64,000 nucleotides of DNA from Parascedosporium putredinis (Eukaryota; Ascomycota; Sordariomycetes; Microascales; Microascaceae). Location of the stretch: contig CASHTG010000018.1 of NCBI GenBank assembly GCA_949357655.1, positions 992,001 through 1,056,000 of the forward strand, written 5' to 3'. The position numbers and the translations under genes are program-made. Below the pieces are notes generated by a model that was not told the DNA's origin, made no database searches, and was given only the letters and a program-made list of their open reading frames with translations. Positions 36,185 to 47,858 of the stretch are shown piece after piece. Each line of letters begins with the position of its first letter. Within the stretch, counting starts at the first letter, position 1.

Positions 36185-37014
36185 ATGAAGGTCACCCTCG
36201 CGACGCTCGCGGCCATCGCGCCCTTCGTCATCGGCGCCGCCGCGCAGGCCAGCGGCTCCGGAGCCACGACCCGCTACTGGGACTGCTGCAAGCCCTCGTG
36301 CGCGTGGCCGGGCAAGGGTAGCTTGGCCAAGGGACCCTCGGCACGTGTGATCGGAGCGACAACCCCTCAACGACGGCGGCGGCACCGCGTCCGGCTGCGA
36401 TAACGGCGGCAGCGCGTACATGTGCTCGAGCCACAGCCCGTGGGCCGTCGACGACAACCTCGCCTACGGTTGGGCGGCGGTGCGCATCAACGGCCAGACC
36501 GAGTCGGATTGGTGCTGCGCCTGCTACGAGCTTACTTTTACGAGTGGGCCGGTCAATGGCAAGAAGATGATTGTGCAGGCGACCAACACTGGTGGCGATC
36601 TCGGCGAGAACCACTTTGATATTGCGGTACGTTCCTTGCCCTTGTCTCATTTTTGGGTCTTTTTTCTTTTTCCTGGTGGTTTCTCCCATTCTTTGTTGTT
36701 GTTTTTTGTTTTTGTCTCCTCCGGCTCATGTCCCGGTCACTAACTCGGAGGTATCCGCAGATGCCCGGAGGCGGTGTCGGCATTTTCAACGGCTGCACCG
36801 ACCAGTGGGGATCGCCCCCAACGGTTGGGGCGAGCGCTACGGCGGCATCAGCAACGGCGCCGACTGCGACAGCTTCCCCGAGAAGCTCAAGCCCGGCTGC
36901 AAGTGGCGGTTCGACTGGTTCGGCGGCGCCGACAACCCTACCGTCACCTTCCAGCAGGTCCAGTGCCCGGCCGAAATCGTCGAGAAATCCGGCTGCCAGA
37001 GGAACGGAATCTGA
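36185..37014 (+). CDS. Secreted endo-beta-1,4-glucanase, glycoside hydrolase family 45
   Basis: Cuts cellulose internally with inversion. Residues 1-21 are a signal peptide (ATLAAIAPFVIGAAAQA). The family signature TTRYWDCCKPSC carries one catalytic Asp (about residue 33); the second is in ENHFDIAMPGGGVGIF (about residue 146). WCCACYELTFTSGPV and CKWRFDWFGGADNP are further conserved blocks, and the many cysteines fit the disulfide-rich fold. The single intron is 36627-36760. Missing bases near 36341-36349, at 36363-36366 and at 36807-36810 are needed to join the frames, giving 232 residues. Unlike Humicola endoglucanase V it stops right after the core (CQRNGI), with no linker and no cellulose-binding module. 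All three frame joins restore conserved residues, so the gene is probably functional. Confidence 0.94.
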
Positions 37015-39216
37015 ACAAGACGAGCTTCACCCCAACCCTAACATCGACATACGCGTACAGGGGCGGCTGTCTTACGCCCCCCTTCTTCTTTCCCTTTTAT
37101 TCATCATCTTCTTCTACTTTATTGACGAATTCTTTTTCCCTTCTCTCTTCATCCCCTTTTCTTGCTCCGCATCAAAGTCTTTGTATCTTACGGTTCTCTT
37201 CTTTCGAGGTAGATATTATTGAACAATTGAACAAGGTTGAGTGTATTTACTCCCCATCCACTGCGGACCACGTAGCTATGCGATATGTACATGATTGATG
37301 TGCTCGATTTGTGATTTCTGCTTTTGCTCTATCTCGGAGAAGTCTGGTATTGACTTCATCTGTTTCCTGGAGAATCTCGGCTCCGGAAACCGCCGTCAAT
37401 GGCGTAAACGGGGCTTCTTCGCCCGACTTACACGGACGGGGAGGACGGATAACTAAGCCTGCACTTGTTTACTAGAGCCATCCCATCTATTAGCTTGCTC
37501 CGATTTTGCCTGCACCAATCTCTCCCCGACTCGCTAATGGGGGTCATTGCAACTCTCAAGTTCCCTGCCTCTCTTTGTTCTAGATCCTACATGTACAATC
37601 CATGTCCGTCTCCCATCTTAGCCTTTGCCTTCATGGGTCGAAGTATCTCGACGTGGGTAGAAATAGACTTGCTCGTTTGGGCACAAGTGACTCGGATCTG
37701 GGAGACTTTCGGGATCCCACGGGGCTTCTCGAGTACAGCATGGCGATCTAAGACTGGTTTGATCCCCAAACCGGCCAACTGACGAGCCTGCCCACCCCGT
37801 GCTCAAGATCATCGAGTGAACGACAGAAATCCAACCTTTTACAAGGAAGCACAACTCGATATGAACTAGCGTCCCTGCTCCCTCTACAATCTCAGACTGG
37901 ATATGCCGAGGTCTCCCGAAGGCTGGGGGAACTGCTCGTGGAAAATCCCTTGTAGCACATGGGGATGCAAAGAAGACGATGGGAAGGAAGGACCCTGCAT
38001 CAGTCCTCTTGCTTCTTCCAAGCCAAAGTTCTTTTTCCTTTTTCTACTCAAAAGATATCTACAAACCCGACCAAGAAAGGTCTAGAATCCCTCCCCTCCC
38101 AGCTACACACTTTGTATGCCTCCCTCGCGAATTTCCCCGCGCCCTCTCTCTCTCTCTCTCTCTCTGCTTGTCTTGGCGTGAGACTATTTTCCCCAGCACG
38201 AAACCTCGCCGCATCCACTTAACCCAAAAAGGACCCCCACATTTTCTTCCCTCTTTTTCCCCGCCTAGTGCCAATTGCACGTCACGGAACAGATCCAGGG
38301 GTCCCAACCGAACGAAAAAAGGGTTGCCTCCCCTTGCGAACGCCGCGGTAGGGCCACAGGCTTCGCCCACATGGTCCACTCATTGGTCGTCGCCCGTCCC
38401 CCACCGGCAAAACCTCCGACCCGACCTCCACCCATCGCCGTTCCCTCGAGTCTGCGAAACTACTACCGCGATGCCGTTGTGGGAAAAGAAAAAAAAGTAG
38501 CCACACCTTGAAATTGGACCTATGGCTGAGCTCCCTCGCACATCGTGTCAGCCCTGGAGGGGCACTCACTCAATTGACCCGAGGGAGAGAGAGAGGGATC
38601 TATGGATAGAGTGGGAGACGGAGGGAGGGGTAGCTTCCAGCGGGCTATACCCCCAATTCAACAATACAGTACAACCATCCCGTTCTGCGATGCCTCTGCG
38701 ATCCAAGTCATTGTGGGGTGATGGCCTTGTAGCTCTGCTAGATGATCGCCAGTCGCGTCAATGCTGTTTTCCCTTTCCTTGCCCCCTCCAAAGGAGATAA
38801 GCTCTCTAGCCAAATGCGACTATGAACTACAAGGATCGAGGCCGGAACTCGCTTGAAGTTGATGGACAAACTGAGGGAACCGGCGATGGGCTGCTCCTGT
38901 CCCTTGCCGAGAGCATGCGACAGCATGAGCGATTGGCATTCGACCAAGGCTTTCATGTCCAGATTCCATACCGCTCGTAGCGCCATTGTCTCCCGCTCTC
39001 CGTCCCTAACCAACCGTATAAAGGTCCTAGGGAGCCGTGGCCGACTAGGAGGTCTCACGCGTCCCCTCTCCTTTCTCGTTCTTCTCTGTCACTACCCTAC
39101 ATTATTCCTCTTCCCCTCCTCTCCTTCGCCCTTTGCTCCTGCAAGGTAGATTCAACATTTACAGCTACCAACTGCACGCCGCCTACTTCCCCGAGGGCAA
39201 GCGATGCGAGAGTACC
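37015..39216. other. Spacer between GH45 and BTA1
   Basis: About 2.2 kb. The left part (37080-37200) is T/CT-rich 3' flank. A (CT)11 run lies at 38144-38165 within a broader pyrimidine-rich area, and CT-rich DNA also precedes the BTA1 start (39060-39140). No gene is supported. Confidence 0.5.
38144..38165. repeat. (CT)11 microsatellite
   Basis: Twenty-two bases of uninterrupted CT repeat in the spacer upstream of BTA1. Confidence 0.9.
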
Positions 39217-41968
39217 ATGGCTTTTCCTGGTGGTAACACGATGACCCCGGACACGGACTCCAAAACCCTTCTGGCCGGTGTCGCCGCCGCCCTGGTCGGC
39301 AGCATCTGCCTCTACTCCCTCGCCACGCCCGCGAAGCGCTCCGGGCTCGGCGATCAGCCTCCGGGGCTGATCAAGTCCTTCTTCCTCTTCTTCTATTCCT
39401 GCTTCCTCAAGCCCCACACCAACGGTAGCACGGGCACCCAACAGGATGCCCTCGAGAGCTTCTACAGGAGGCAAGCCGGCGCCTACGATGCCACCCGCGG
39501 CGTCCTCCTCCAGGGCCGCGAGGACCTCCTCGGGCTCGTTGCCGCGCAGCTCCAGGCGAGAGCCGTGGCTGCGCAGAATGATGGCGCTGCGAAGAGTCAG
39601 AAGAGCAGGATTTGGGTTGATGTATGTTTTCTGCGAGAAACCCACCGCCCCCCTTTTCCCCTTTCTCGACCCGCCTCCTCCCCTTTGTCCTGGTCATTTG
39701 GCGTGAACACGGCGCTTATTGCAGAAATCTCTCTAGGTTGGTGGCGGCACAGGCTACAATATCGAGGCCATGGGCCGCTTCGTCAACGTCCCCGAGTTCT
39801 TCTCGAGCGTCTACCTTGTCGATTTCTCGCCCTCCCTCTGCGAGGTCGCGAGGAAGCGCTTCCAGAGGCTCGGCTGGGACAACGTCAAGGTTGTATGCGA
39901 GGACGCGCGGAAGTTTCGCCTCGAGGATTACGAGAGTGACCTCTCCGGCGATCGTACCCCCACCAAGTCCTCCAGCTACAGCTATTTTGCGCCCAAGAGG
40001 CCGGAGCATGGCGGTGCTGACCTCGTGACCATGTCGTACAGCCTTTCCATGATTGTAAGTCCCGTATCATCCCTGATCTAGACCCTTCCTAGACCACTTC
40101 TGTGAGGAAACCAAACGTTGCTAACCATACTGGCTGCCGGATAGCCCGACTATCATTCCGTCATTGATTCCCTCTCCCATCTCCTTTCCCCCGCGGCCTA
40201 TTTGGCGTTGTCGACTTCTACACACAATCCAAGGTGGACTTCTCGTTCCGCAACTTCACCGGCGGCTTCGTCGACCGTCACGTCAACTTCTTCACCCGTA
40301 GCTTCTGGAGGGCTTGGTTCGACGTTGACCGCGTCAGCCTCGAACCCGGTCGCCGCGACTACCTCGAGTACAAGTTCGGTACCCTGCTGACCATCAACGG
40401 CCGCAACAAGTCTCTTGGCCGTATCCCCTACTACGTCTGGGTCGGCGTGCACAAGGCCCCCTTTTCCTCCTCCGCCCTCCCGCACGAGATCGTGGAGAAG
40501 ATTGATGCCCTCGTGACCGAGTCCCCTCGCCTCCTACCCGCGAACAGGGGCGGCGACGCTCTGAGCCGCGCCATCGAGCGCTCTGCCCCCGAAATCCGAT
40601 CCAAGGCTTTCCTCACCGCCGTCCAGAACCTGTCCGCCAACCTACCTCTCCCGGCCTTCTTCTATCAGAACCACCACTGGAGAATCTACTACGATGACCA
40701 GCTCAAGAAGCATACCCAGTTCAACGATGAGTACATTTACGCCTTTACGTGGGAGGACGCCCGGGTCGACGAGCGCATCCTCAAGATCGGTCCCGACGAC
40801 GTGATTCTCGCCATCACGAGCGCCGGCGACAACATCCTCTCCTACGCCCGCCAGGGCCCAGCCCGTATTCACGCGGTCGACCTCAACCCCACGCAGAACC
40901 ACCTACTCGAGCTCAAGGTTGCCTCGTATACCGCGCTTCCCTACGAGGACTTTTGGATGCTCTTTGGCGAAGGCAAGCATCCGCGCTTCCGGGAGCTCCT
41001 CATGACCAAACTGTCGCCTCACCTTTCCAGCCGCGCCTTCCAGTACTGGGTCGCCAACGTCGACGTGTTTACCAAGAAAAGTTTGGCTTGTACGACACGG
41101 GCGGCTCCCGCCACGCCATCCGCGTCGTCCGCTGGATCGGGCGCCTGTTTGGTGCCGCGGCGCCATCAACTCGATCCTGGACGCCAAGACCCTCAACGAG
41201 CAGCGCGAGATTTGGCGCAACCGCATACGGCCCGCCCTCCTCTCTCGCCTCATCTGCAACCTCGTCGTCAGCCAGGAAGCTTTTCTCTGGGCCGCGCTGG
41301 GCGTGCCCAAGAACCAGCTCGCCATGATTGAGCAGGACCACGCCGAAAGCGACGAGGTCCGGGGCGCCAACCCCACCTCCAAGAACAAGCGGTCCCACGC
41401 CATCTGGAAGTACATGGTTGACACCCTCGATCCCGTGGCCGAGGAGACGCACGTCGCCGCCGACAACCCGTACTACTACGTCTGCCTCGCCGGCAAATTC
41501 TCTCCGCGCTGCCACCCCGACTACCTCCGCGCCCAGACCCACGCGCGCCTCTCCCAGCCCGGCGCGCTCGACGGGCTGCGCATCCATACCGATGAGCTCG
41601 ACGAGGTGATTGCCCGCATCACGCCCGGCACCCTGACCATCGCCGTGGTCATGGACAGCATGGATTGGTTCGACCCGTCCGACCCCGGTGCCGCGGTTCG
41701 CCAAATCTCGCGGCTGAACCGCGCTCTGGCCATGGGCGGCCGCGTGCTCCTGCGATCCTCGGCGCTGGCCCCGTGGTATCTCAAAGAGTTTCAGGCCTAC
41801 GGGTTTTCGCCCAAGAGCGTCGGGGACAGGGGCGTGTCGACGCCGTGCATTGACAGGGTCAACATGTACGCTTCCTGCTGGCTCTGCACCAAGGTTGGCA
41901 ACTTGCCGCCGCCGACTCCCGAGATGGAGGGCATGGCGGGCTCCGATATCAACCCCCTCGTATTGTAA
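39217..41968 (+). CDS. bta1: Betaine lipid synthase BTA1 (fused BtaB-BtaA)
   Basis: Makes the phosphorus-free membrane lipid DGTS: the BtaA part transfers the 3-amino-3-carboxypropyl group of S-adenosylmethionine to diacylglycerol, the BtaB part N-methylates it three times. Exons are 39217-39621, 39737-40054 and 40145-41968. A membrane stretch near the start (LLAGVAAALVGSICLYSLA) precedes the methyltransferase domain with the SAM motif WVDVGGGTGYNIEAMG (about residues 133-148). The C-terminal BtaA part has YAFTWEDARVDERIL (about 440), SAGDNILSY and AVDLNPTQNHLLELK (about 465-500), and PYYYVCLAGKF. This order matches the fungal fused enzyme. Missing bases at 40188-40192, 41077-41080 and about 41155-41162 are needed; the protein is then 849 residues. 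In other fungi and algae the pathway is induced by phosphate starvation; I did not identify a regulatory site. Confidence 0.94.
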
Positions 41969-43749
41969 GGCAAGGTTTAACGGCGAAGCGGCCTGTCTTG
42001 GCAAGGTTTAGCGGACACGGACAAGGACAGGCCGGTGCGGAGATGAACTGATGGTGCGCGAGCTGTTCAACACAGATTCCGTTGATCGGAGAGGGGATCT
42101 CCATGGGCACTAAGGTACTACTAGTGCAGTTCAGGAACTGAGAAAGCAGGGGTCCAAAATACTTAAAAAGACGTGATGAGACTTGAGCTTCTAGCAAAGA
42201 CAAACCACCATACCAAGAATGAGCGAATGAATGGATGATATCCTCTTTTTTCTTACCTTTTTCTTGCTTTCTTGTTATCAGGGTTCCGTGAGATGGTTCA
42301 TGCCTGATGGAGCCACGTCCTCGGCGCACACACGTAGGAAACCATTGAGGGCGCCTCTGGTCGCGGGTGGCTTGAACTGTTGAAAGCAAACATACATCCA
42401 ATGGATGCATGGATTGGGTTAATGGCTGGCCGGGAGCTTATTATGCAACATGACGCTCACTAGTGTAGGTCCAGGGGATAAGAAAAAGCTCCGTTAGCAT
42501 GGGGGCTACCGGCAGTGGATGCGACGTTCGCGGAGCAAATGCCCATTTGGAGGACCTCTCCACGGGCTCTGTGCCAAGAAAAAGGACCCTCGAGCGCAAA
42601 AGGAACTTTGTGCATCAATATCGATGTTGAAAACTGGCTGGTCAATATCGAACTTCCTTGATTTTACGATTGGCACGGCCATGGGTCCCATCGATTTGAG
42701 AGCGGCCCGGGAACTTTTTCCCTTTTCTTTCTGGTACTCATCAATTTACAACATCGGGTGCCTGTAGCGGGAGGCCAGCGAGACCGTGAGGTCGCCTGAG
42801 AACATTTGACGAGGTTGGAACTACCTCTTCACGTGGCTTGATAAAAGTCATCCATGGAGTTGGTGGTGCTTGCTTGGTGCTTCTTCGCAGGGAGCTTCCC
42901 CACGCCCCATCCACGGATCCATCAATCCATTGTACGTATCCATTCAATGAGGATGATTCTCGGAAGCTTGCAGGCGCTACCGTGACACGAACACAGCATG
43001 GACCATTTCGTCACCACAGCCAGTAATACCTCGGTACGAGTGGTAGTCAAAATCAATCTATCAACCCAGGTCGAGGTGCGGGGGCCTTTCTCCTTCTTTT
43101 TGTCCCTCCTTTGTTCTGCGCCTGAAGATCCACCAAAGTACTTTGATGTCGATCAATTGTGGCACCTTTCGGAGGATATTTGGGGACGGAGCCCGGACAA
43201 GGTTGAAACGGGACGCGGCCACTGGAGGACAGAAGGGCAGCCAGAAAACTACCTTTTGTGCCTTCCACTCAATTCTTCCTGACCCTTGAGCTTGACGGCG
43301 ACCCGCTTTGCTTTGTTTTAGTGTAGAGTTCACGGAGTCAGGGCAGAAAAAATAGTTTGCCTGCCCCTTGGCCTCGTGAGCGATGGTAGAGTCTGGTATT
43401 GAAGGGTCCCCCACTCTCTATCATGAGAAAACGTTGAACCATCCTGTCGGCGTTGTCCGTGAATTGCCGAGGGAGGGAAGAGATCGTGGCGACTTCATGA
43501 CTCTGCCTCGACAAATGATGGATCCTTGGCCTCACTGACACGGAGTACTAGACTTCTCTAGTTCTATTTCGCGGCGTATATGCAGTAAACAGGAAGTCAT
43601 ACGTCCGCTTTGGTTTGCACTGCATGTGGGCAACAATACGAGCCGTGAGGGTGGTGAGGGAAGCTCGCGCTGGGTGTTCTAGACACGGGTCGGTGGCTCG
43701 TATTTTTAGGATGGGCGGGCTCTGACCCTCACGCAAGCCAGCAGCGCAT
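41969..43749. other. Spacer right of BTA1
   Basis: About 1.8 kb of 3' flank for both BTA1 and the small orphan gene. It contains GATC-centred motifs (42400-42415, 42911-42930, 43511) but no supported gene. Confidence 0.5.
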
Positions 43750-44131
43750 TCAACGTCTGGTCCTTCTGGGTGTTTCAACCTTGATCTCCACTGGGCGTTT
43801 AGCCTCCGCCGCTGGGCGATGCGAGGGTTTGCGAGGTGAGACCAGCGTGTCGGGAGAAGACGAGGAAGAGACCCCGCCCTTGGATATCCACTAGACTAGA
43901 GAAACAAGACCGTAAAACATGGAAGAAATGCAAGACACTCACAAAGACTTTCGCAAACTCGTCGCTCCCAAGACTACCCTTGATAACGTGGCCATCGGCT
44001 GGAGTGGATGGGCGGGGATCCAGGTATAGTCGCTCAGACTCGATCGCCGGGTTGTTCGCACAAGTGGGCAGCGGGAGGATAAACCTTTGAATCATCTTTA
44101 CATGCAACTCGGCTTGCTCCCCCGCGGCCAT
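43750..44131 (-). CDS. Small two-exon protein of unknown function (109 residues)
   Basis: I do not recognise this gene. Exon 1 (44131-43943) starts at an ATG (ATTATAATGGCC) and reads MAAGEQAELHVKMIQRFI, LPLPTCANNPAIESERLYL, then SDEFAKVF. The intron 43942-43891 is only 52 bp, with donor GTGAGT and a CTAG-TCTAG acceptor region. Exon 2 (43890-43750) continues WISKGGVSSSSPDTL and ends in a basic, Pro/Arg-rich tail KVETPRRTRR. The two exons join to 330 bases without any frame correction, unlike most genes here. The folded part seems confined to exon 1; the tail looks disordered. It could also be a 3' fragment of a longer gene, since the upstream frame stays open to 44290. Confidence 0.5.
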
Positions 44132-47100
44132 TATAATTCGCGCTGCGTGTGTGGATGGGGAATTTTTCCCATCCCACTCCCACGCTAACGCCAAGCGAGC
44201 GGACTGGTTGTACCTGCGAGGTTCTCGAGCTAGTTTCAAAACGCACTGCAAACGCCGACAAGACGGCTGGACGAAAGGACGTTGAAGCACATATGTCCAA
44301 CCGCATGTGATGAACAGCTCTAATTATATCTTTTGATGATCTTGGAAGCTCAGAGCCCGAAGTGCGTTGTCAGGGCCTCGCCTAATGAGGAGGGAAAGAG
44401 ATCTGGGTTTCAGCAACGCATCGATCGATGGATCCATGGGCTTGAATCAACTGCCTGGTTCGGGACCGTGGAGCACCTCAGCGGCGCAAATGGTGCACCA
44501 CCGATGGGCTGGCCAAGTCAAATAGATGTTACAAGTTGGTTGGCACCCTAGGTGCCACCCAAAGAGATGCATGCACTCAAGTGATACATTGTCAATATCG
44601 CATCAAGGACCCAATCTGATGCCTCTTTGCCCCATTAGTCTCCTCTGAGTGTGTGGAGCTTAGGCGTCGGGTTTCTGCGGATGGTTCCACTCCCTTCAAG
44701 TTGGTATTTGGGTGTTTGGGGTTAGTGAGAGAAGGAAGCCATTCATCATTGAGCTCCTCTTTTGGGCTAGTGAACCGTTGACCACAATAGCAGAATTGGT
44801 CCCTGCAGTATACTACACTAGGGCTAGTATGGGTTGATGCTTTCTCGTCCCAGAATTGGACCGAGAGCTCGTCAGAGAGGGGCCTTCGCTGCAAGCTGGC
44901 CCAGTCTCACTGGTTATGTTTTCCAGTCACATCCGTTCCCGATCCATATGGTGAAGGAGTTGAGATGTACACTCGGTGGATGTTGAGTAGATCTGCACGT
45001 TGCCCTTCATACACGCCAACAACGACAACAACAACAATAGCAGCAGCAGAAACACCCTCCTAGGCGGCGAGCCCGATCGTCCCCATCCGCTCTGATACTT
45101 GCAGACATATAGTATCTTGGGTTAGGCTGCATACAAGTACGCGTTCGTCTGGAATTGATGTATTATTGTGACAGACCCATCTGCACCGTGCTATCAGAAA
45201 AGTTGTGTGGTGTCAACTGATCCGAAGTGCTTGGCGCTAAGCGTCGTATTATTCGACACCCTCTCACGGATGGCTTGACGCCCGAAAAGCCCTGGGACTG
45301 GGTTTGTGGGTCCCCCTGCCCGCCAACCCTCTCAGCTCACTGCTGGGTGGAACGACTCGCACTCCAAGCACATACCGACGGCATGCTGGTGCATGAGCGG
45401 ACCTGAGGTAAAGGCGGACCCTCCTCACTCCGCCGTGTGTCTTGTATGGCACGGTATGCACGGGAGACAAGGGGCCAAGTCCTCCACCAATTGCCTGTGC
45501 TGCAGTGAGATTACCCAGCATCGCTCAAATGCCCACTCCCGCCACTGATGTTTGGCTCATGCACCGTTTTGTTGGTTTCCGAGGCTGACCTCCGGACTCC
45601 TGACTAGGTGGACAGTTGATGGGCAGTAGTAGGTCGGCATGTTTGGAATCGCCTTTTCCGAGTTCGTCAGACAAAAACGGAAATTTGAATCCTAGGGATA
45701 TAGAAAAGAAGAAAAAAAAAGAAAAAAAAAGAAACGAGGAGGGAGGGTTCGGGGTGTGCGCTCTTGATTGAAAGTGGAAATTCGATGTTGATCCAAGAGT
45801 TCAAACCGGGCTGAGGCGCCGATAAGGACGAAATTGACGAATTTGATGTGTCGAGGCTGCTGAACGACAATCCGCCCAGGAAGACCCCGATACGGAGGAC
45901 AATATAGCGCACATGTAATACAGAGCTAGTGCCATCAGTAGTGTTGTTTGGTCAAAATGTAAGTGGGTGGCGCGAGCTCTCATTGTGACTAGATAGCATC
46001 GAAGTAGCTCACATCTCCACAGCGAAAAGAAAAGTAAAAGCGCAGTCGCGGGTCCGGCGGCGATCATCCTTGATGACCCCCAAGGAGAATGTCGAGCACG
46101 GCCGCTGCTTGCTTCCCGACCGTGGCTCTCTCAGGGCGATCTATCCTTGATGTTCTGAGCTCACTCCTCGATTTGATGATGTCGAGCAACAAGGTTCGAA
46201 TTGTTCTTTGGTATTATTAGAAGTGCGCCAAATCCAGGAACAGAGCTTTGTCGATCAGGCCTAGCTCCCTCATCGAGAGATAGCCAGCGCTCAGCAAGTC
46301 GGTACCTGCAAGAGTACTTGAGATGTGGACGATGCTGGCTTGGCTGGTGATCAGTAGTAGTCATACAAAGTACTCCGCTCCGGACGCTGGTGCTGGCCAA
46401 GGCGAAACCACATACACACACGCCCACTATGGGCCAAAGCTCCTCAGTGTCTCGCGCCAAGTCATGTACCTGGAAGGTACTCCGGGTCGCTCCTCTCTGC
46501 TGTCTGGTGGGCATCCGAAAGAATTGGGCACCGCACTCGACTCTACGCTACATTCATTTCGCGCAGCAAGCTGCAGGCCAGCAAAGTCACTCCCGCTGCG
46601 CTTGCTTCAGCGTCCTTTCCCCCTTTCGTCGCCCGCTAGTCGCCCCGGACCTCCCTCTGCCCTTCCCATTTGGATTCCTCTCGGGTGGGCCAGCCAAGAT
46701 TAAAATTGCAGAATCCGGGGTTCTGGCTTTTCTCGTGTTGCTTTTCCGTTCTTCTTCAACTTGCCGGTTTTCCTTTTTCCCTTTCCCTCTCCTGTGCTTC
46801 CCGTGCGTGCCGTTGCCATTCTTTAATTTCTATTCCATCCCCTCTCTAATCCGACCTTTGTTCGTCGTCACTCGCTCATACCAGTATTCCCACGTTCGTT
46901 CTTCATATAGCATCAGCCTTTTTCTCTATATTTTGTTTTTGATAGCGAGTTTGCCTTGCTTCCTGTATTGTTTACGCCCACCTCTTCTCTAATCCCGTTC
47001 CCACTTGCCTGCTTCAAGAGGTTCGTTGCTAGATCATATAACCCTCATGTCGCCATCCTACTGCCTGATGGTGGACTCGGCCTCTCACGACGCGATGCTA

Positions 47101-47149
47101 ACCTAGTTCGAATCTTGACAGCACCTTAATACACATCTCGAAAGTCACG
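44132..47149. other. Spacer of 3.0 kb before the DUF7707-like gene
   Basis: Divergent promoters of the small orphan and the surface-protein gene. It holds a CAA/CAG trinucleotide-rich patch at 45014-45052, A-rich runs at 45710-45735 and a T/C-rich tract from about 46600 to 46990 ahead of the right gene. A 100-codon minus frame at 44592-44894 lacks an ATG and is not supported. Confidence 0.45.
46600..46990 (+). promoter_or_regulatory. T/C-rich promoter tract of the DUF7707-like gene
   Basis: Long pyrimidine-rich plus-strand region (TTTTTCCCTTTCCCTCTCC and similar) 160-550 bases upstream of the ATG. Likely part of the promoter and 5' leader; no specific factor site is claimed. Confidence 0.35.
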
Positions 47150-47858
47150 ATGCCTTCCTTCAGGTCCACTTCTCTGGCCGTTGCCGCCGCCTTCGTTGCC
47201 ATTGCCAACGCCGACTACTTCATCGAGCCCGATTCGGTCCCTCTCTCCACGAGGAGTAAGTCATGGAGAAGACAGACGTGTTGTGTTAAGCCCATTAACT
47301 AACGAGACTTGTAATCAGAGGCCTGGTGTCTTGACGAGAAGCGCATCTGCCCCATCATCTGCCGCCTAGTCGACGACAGGCCTGCCATGGTCAACGACTG
47401 CGATCCCGTACGTGATAAACTCGATCAGCTCTGAGCTCCCAAGACCCCTCATCAGATCAGAGCATTGTCACTAACCCTTGTTCGTTGAATAGGAGGCCTT
47501 GACTTACGGCTGCATCTGTGGCAACGGCCAGCAGCCCAACATCTCCGAGTACACCCTCACCCTCCCCTACTTCACTTGCACCGAGTACGGCAACCAGTGC
47601 GTCCTTGCCTGCGGGCAAAACAACGAATGCTCTCGCGCCTGCCGTGAAGACAACCCTTGCGGTGCCCAAGACCCCGCCCCGCCCAACAAGACAACCTCTA
47701 CCACCAGCTCCACGGCCACTTCCACCAAGAGCGCCGACGATGAGGTCATCACCAACCTCGGACAGGACTCGGGTGCTGCTCAGGCGGCTGACCTCGCCCG
47801 TCACTTTGGCCTCGCCGTCGTTCTCGGCGGATTCTTCGCTGGTTTCGCTCTTATGTAA
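47150..47858 (+). CDS. Secreted cysteine-rich, probably GPI-anchored protein (DUF7707-like)
   Basis: Predicted fungal surface protein of unknown role. Exons 47150-47255, 47319-47407 and 47493-47858 join in frame with no correction to 186 residues. A signal peptide (LAVAAAFVAIANA) is followed by a domain with spaced cysteines: KAWCLDEKRICPIIC, VNDCDPEALTYGCICGNG, then FTCTEYGNQCVLACGQ and CSRACREDNPCG. A Thr/Ser-rich linker and a hydrophobic C-terminus (LAVVLGGFFAGFAL) fit a GPI-anchor signal. Both introns have good branch sites (CTAAC near 47299 and 47471). The order of motifs matches, from memory, the widespread ascomycete DUF7707 family. It is the only larger gene here without a frame break. 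Confidence 0.82.

Noticed and set aside
44592..44894. 100-codon minus frame with YCRDQFCYCGQRF
   Set aside because: No ATG in frame, no splice model, and no family resemblance. Possibly chance.
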